Source of the DNA: JAGVNX01 sp035290965
GTDB taxonomy: Archaea > Iainarchaeota > Iainarchaeia > Iainarchaeales > GCA-2688035
Assembly (NCBI GenBank): GCA_035290965.1
Contig: DATDTD010000034.1
Coordinates: 1-39,874, forward strand
Reading direction: 5' to 3'
DNA: 39,874 nucleotides
Below the pieces are notes generated by a model. It did not search any database and had not been told where the DNA came from. It saw nothing but the letters and a program-made list of their open reading frames with translations. Numbering within the stretch: position 1 is the stretch's first letter; each line of letters begins with the position of its first letter. Below are positions 37,437 to 39,874 of this stretch, piece by piece. A program made the position numbers and the translations under genes.

Positions 37437-38069
37437 ATGAAAAAAATATTTTTGGTTATTTGTATTACTTCGATTTTGCTAATTGCCGGTTGCCTTAATT
37501 TTGGCAATCTGCAAAATTCTTGCCTTCCAGATAGTGTTGGCAAAGCAAATCGAATTGGACTGTCCCCTATGCCGTCCTCTGAGTTAAGTGCGTTGGGGCC
37601 TAAATTTGAGGCGGGTTCAATGGCGATTTATGTTTATACTGTTGAAAAAGGAGAAAATATTGAGGTTCAGTTTACAAAACTCGAGGCTAAAACCAAAGAG
37701 GATGCTCAAAGTTTTTTGCAAAACAAAATTTCTTCATTAAAACTATCTGAATGTGTTGTCTCAAATATTAATGGCTATTGTAAATTTGATAATTCCCCCT
37801 CGTATATGCCTTCTGCGCCCCAGTATGCAATTTATTTTTTTTGGAATCAGGATAACAAAAGTTATGCAGTTTCTGGAAGAGAATTTTACCTGAATGTCCC
37901 GTGTGGAGTAACAAAAAGTTCAGAATTTGATTATAGCATGTCTTATGAAAATTGTCCTGCTGCTGGAAAAGACCAAGCAAAAGAAATAATCCAAAAATAT
38001 GAACAAGCAACCGCAGATACCGGTATCGAATTGATTAAACAAGTTGTCGCTCAAGGGCAAAATTGTTAA
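37437..38069 (+). CDS. lipoprotein, extracytoplasmic
   Basis: A 210-residue protein with a signal segment and a lipobox-like LLIAGC, Cys at residue 19, so it is probably lipid-anchored outside the cell. The mature part has four further Cys and beta-rich segments (MAIYVYTVEKGENIEVQFTK, YAVSGREFYLNVPCGV). Not recognised. T-ending codons dominate, giving it a lower G+C than its neighbours. ATG 37437 follows a TTTAAATTTT box about 28 bp upstream, fitting a leaderless mRNA. Confidence 0.75.
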   Translation: MKKIFLVICITSILLIAGCLNFGNLQNSCLPDSVGKANRIGLSPMPSSELSALGPKFEAGSMAIYVYTVEKGENIEVQFTKLEAKTKEDAQSFLQNKISSLKLSECVVSNINGYCKFDNSPSYMPSAPQYAIYFFWNQDNKSYAVSGREFYLNVPCGVTKSSEFDYSMSYENCPAAGKDQAKEIIQKYEQATADTGIELIKQVVAQGQNC

Positions 38070-38133
38070 GCGTGAACCAAAAATTCTATTTTTTTCAATG
38101 CTTTCAATATTTTGGCAAGAGATTCAATTCGAA

Positions 38134-39444
38134 TTATTTTTTCTCCAGATTCTTCGCCACAATTTCCAGCTCGCCTGAGAATTTGCTTTCCTTTACTAGC
38201 CCCTGAAGCTTTATCTGTTTTTCCAGCAATTGTTTTTTTGTTTCCTCGAAGATTTCCTCAAGGCTTTTTTCTGAAATATTTTTTTCAATCACTGCGGCTT
38301 TTTCCCCGATCAGTTCTTCTGCTGTCTGCCCGTAAAAAACAGCGCTGACGCTTCCGCTTTCATCCTCTATTTTAACTGAAATAACTGCATTCGGAACTGC
38401 AATTTTCTGTTCTCCGCAGTTTTCGCACAAAAAGCCTTCCTCCATTTTCAAAAGCTTTTTTCCGCACTGCCCGCAGGTATTGTACAATAGCCTTCCCTGT
38501 TGTATTTCAGAAATTTTTCCCTTTATTTCCACAAAGCCGTCTTCTTTGTGCAGATTGGAAATTTTTTTTGCAACTATTTCTATTCCGCGGAGTTCTGTTG
38601 CTGAAGGAAGCTCTTTTTCCATTTTAGGATTTTTTAAAATCCTTGCCTTGTATCCCAGATGAAGTTCTATTCCCTTCATTCCCTGTTTTGTATAAGCCCC
38701 TTCTATTTTCACTAAATCGTTTTCCTTCAGTGTTTCAGCTTCTTTTGCCAAATCGTTCCATGCAGTCGCCCTTATTGTGTTTGTCTTGTCTGCAATCATG
38801 AAATTTATTACTCTTCCCTGGGTATTTTCTTTTTTGAATTCTGTTGCGGGAAAAACCCTTAACACGCGCGCTATTACGCTTGCATCGTTCAGCCCCGGCT
38901 GTATCTCATCCAGCTGAAAAATCCTGTTCTCTGCCTTTGGCAGAAAATCAGAATTTATTTTCGGATTAACAGTTATCTGCCCCTGATTTGAAAGGCTTAA
39001 CTGCAATTTTTCCTTGAATGAGCTCACATAACAGTTTTTTATTTCCAAAACATTTCCCTTTTCAAGCCCGCAGTCCAAAATTTTTTTCACATCATCATGC
39101 CACAAAGTCAATCTTATTTCCCCTGAATCATCCGCAACAATGAGATTGCACAGCCTGCCTTTTCTCCCGTTTTTTTCAAATTCTTTTGGCGCAAAAACCT
39201 GCATTACTCTTACGGCAAGGTCAATATTGCTCATTCCGTCCTCTAACTGGGAAATTTTTGTTCTTTCAGAATTCCTGTCAAACTCAAGCCCAAGCTCCTT
39301 TGCAACCATCAGGGCAGCCCCTGATTCAGTTAACAGCCCCGCAAATTTTTCCTTTTTCGACTCTATCTTCTCAAGTATCTCTTCCTTCGGCTTTCCGCTT
39401 TCAAGAGAAATCCTTTCAACCAGAGAAACCGTAGCCTGCTCCAA
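38134..39444 (-). CDS. rpa: replication protein A, multi-OB single-strand DNA-binding protein
   Basis: A 436-residue ssDNA-binding protein. OB folds are at about 60-150 (LCNLIVADDSGEIRLTLWHD), 165-260 (VINFMIADKTNTIRATAWND) and 275-390, the last with a zinc finger Cys-x2-Cys in NTCGQCGKKLL and Cys-x2-Cys in LCENCGEQ, as in RPA70/Euryarchaeal RPA. It protects single strands in replication and repair, and lies near radA. The start is TTG 39444 with GGGG 7 nt upstream; the frame runs on to 39501 but the extra residues are hydrophobic and unlike RPA. Confidence 0.9.
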   Translation of the reverse strand: MEQATVSLVERISLESGKPKEEILEKIESKKEKFAGLLTESGAALMVAKELGLEFDRNSERTKISQLEDGMSNIDLAVRVMQVFAPKEFEKNGRKGRLCNLIVADDSGEIRLTLWHDDVKKILDCGLEKGNVLEIKNCYVSSFKEKLQLSLSNQGQITVNPKINSDFLPKAENRIFQLDEIQPGLNDASVIARVLRVFPATEFKKENTQGRVINFMIADKTNTIRATAWNDLAKEAETLKENDLVKIEGAYTKQGMKGIELHLGYKARILKNPKMEKELPSATELRGIEIVAKKISNLHKEDGFVEIKGKISEIQQGRLLYNTCGQCGKKLLKMEEGFLCENCGEQKIAVPNAVISVKIEDESGSVSAVFYGQTAEELIGEKAAVIEKNISEKSLEEIFEETKKQLLEKQIKLQGLVKESKFSGELEIVAKNLEKK

Positions 39445-39556
39445 CAAAAAACCCCAAGAACTATGGCATGAAAAAAAATAAAAAGCAATCCAAAAAAACA
39501 AAAGCCAGTTTTTTCCGCAGGCGTGTTTTTAACATCTTTTTTCCAGTTTTTTTTGC

Positions 39557-39874
39557 ATGTTAAGGCAGATTCTTCCAAACCTTTTCTTTTTTGAATCTCA
39601 AGGGATTGGAAGCAATGTTTTTCTCCTCAAGGGAAAAAACCCTGTTCTGATTGATTCCTCGGCGCAGGCAAACTCCTCTGCTTTGAAATCATCTCTCGAA
39701 AAAGCAGGCATTTCTCCCAAAAAAATTTCAATAGTTCTCCATACCCACGGGCACGCAGACCACTTCGGGGGAGATTTTCTTTTTCCGCACGCAAAAATTT
39801 TCATGCACAAATTCGATGCGGGTTTTGTGAACAAAAAGGATTTTGATTTCACTGCCGCGGATTTTATCCTTACG
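39557..39874 (+). CDS. metallo-beta-lactamase-fold hydrolase (3' end outside window)
   Basis: The first 106 residues of an MBL-fold protein, open at the window end. The zinc motif HTHGHADHFGGD is complete, following GIGSNVFLLKGKNPVLIDSS and KKISIVLH, the normal layout. It could be a glyoxalase II-like or other hydrolase; RNA-processing MBL proteins are less likely since the ID after the first strand is the small-hydrolase type. ATG 39557 begins MLRQILPNLFFFESQGIGS. It is divergent from RPA. Confidence 0.85.
   Translation, partial: MLRQILPNLFFFESQGIGSNVFLLKGKNPVLIDSSAQANSSALKSSLEKAGISPKKISIVLHTHGHADHFGGDFLFPHAKIFMHKFDAGFVNKKDFDFTAADFILT

Noticed and set aside
39598..39852. Minus-strand protein of 84 residues
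   Set aside because: It is opposite the start of a clear metallo-beta-lactamase-fold gene.

Overview
The window looks like a piece of an archaeal chromosome, about 40% G+C by eye. The archaeal markers are transcription factor TFE, tRNA 2'-O-methyltransferase Trm56, RadA, a multi-OB RPA, class I lysyl-tRNA synthetase, archaeal-type triosephosphate isomerase, a XerA-type recombinase, an archaeal 7S (SRP) RNA, two intron-containing tRNA genes, TATA boxes about 25 bp before start codons, and GGAGG/GGTG Shine-Dalgarno sites. Genes are small and tightly packed, there are many short Lys/Arg-rich or zinc-ribbon proteins, and some genes look bacterial (typical SerRS, a long RelA-like protein, TspO). 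This combination suggests a DPANN-type lineage, possibly near Diapherotrites/Iainarchaeota; that placement is an inference.

Layout. 1-1952: end of an ABC-2 exporter operon. 1953-2772: a gene-free stretch rich in inverted repeats. 2773-3396: a free-standing LAGLIDADG homing endonuclease. 3.5-9.6 kb: acetyltransferases, TspO, an XRE regulator, a methyltransferase-like protein, Dus, small zinc and OB-fold proteins, and a HExxH protein. 9.6-11.2 kb: rhodanese, peroxiredoxin and a Cys-rich protein facing a Cys-rich HxlR regulator across a palindrome. 11.2-16.5 kb: a small HTH operon, endonuclease III, a TRAM protein with an acidic tail, and many small unknown proteins. 16.6-18.8 kb: XerA, a PRC-barrel protein and an unknown. 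18.9-20.4 kb: unknowns, including a 9-residue repeat protein and a winged-helix-like protein. 20.5-20.9 kb: an unusual non-coding array with a 73-bp period, next to an intron-containing initiator tRNA-Met. 21.3-26.8 kb: an information-processing block (TFE, Trm56, SerRS, both tRNA-Lys genes, LysRS, tRNA-Phe) followed by a glycosyltransferase. 26.9-29.0 kb: a large surface protein. 29.3-33.9 kb: KaiC-like ATPase, a long RelA/SpoT homologue, TPI, and a four-CBS protein fused to an HPF-like domain. 34.4-39.9 kb: an A+T-rich radical SAM/SPASM gene, SRP RNA, an EF-like beta-barrel protein, RadA, a lipoprotein, RPA and the start of a metallo-beta-lactamase-fold gene.

Possible systems. (1) Starvation and ribosome dormancy: the RelA-like protein keeps its synthetase motifs but has lost hydrolase residues, and lies 0.8 kb from an energy-sensing (CBS) protein with a hibernation-factor-like domain. 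(2) Thiol stress: peroxiredoxin, a duplicated Cys-module protein and an HxlR regulator share one palindromic intergenic region. (3) Non-coding DNA: a 72-73-bp phased array of degenerate repeats at 20.5-20.9 kb, and an 11-bp motif (AGTTATGTATA) found six times, mostly at gene 3' ends.
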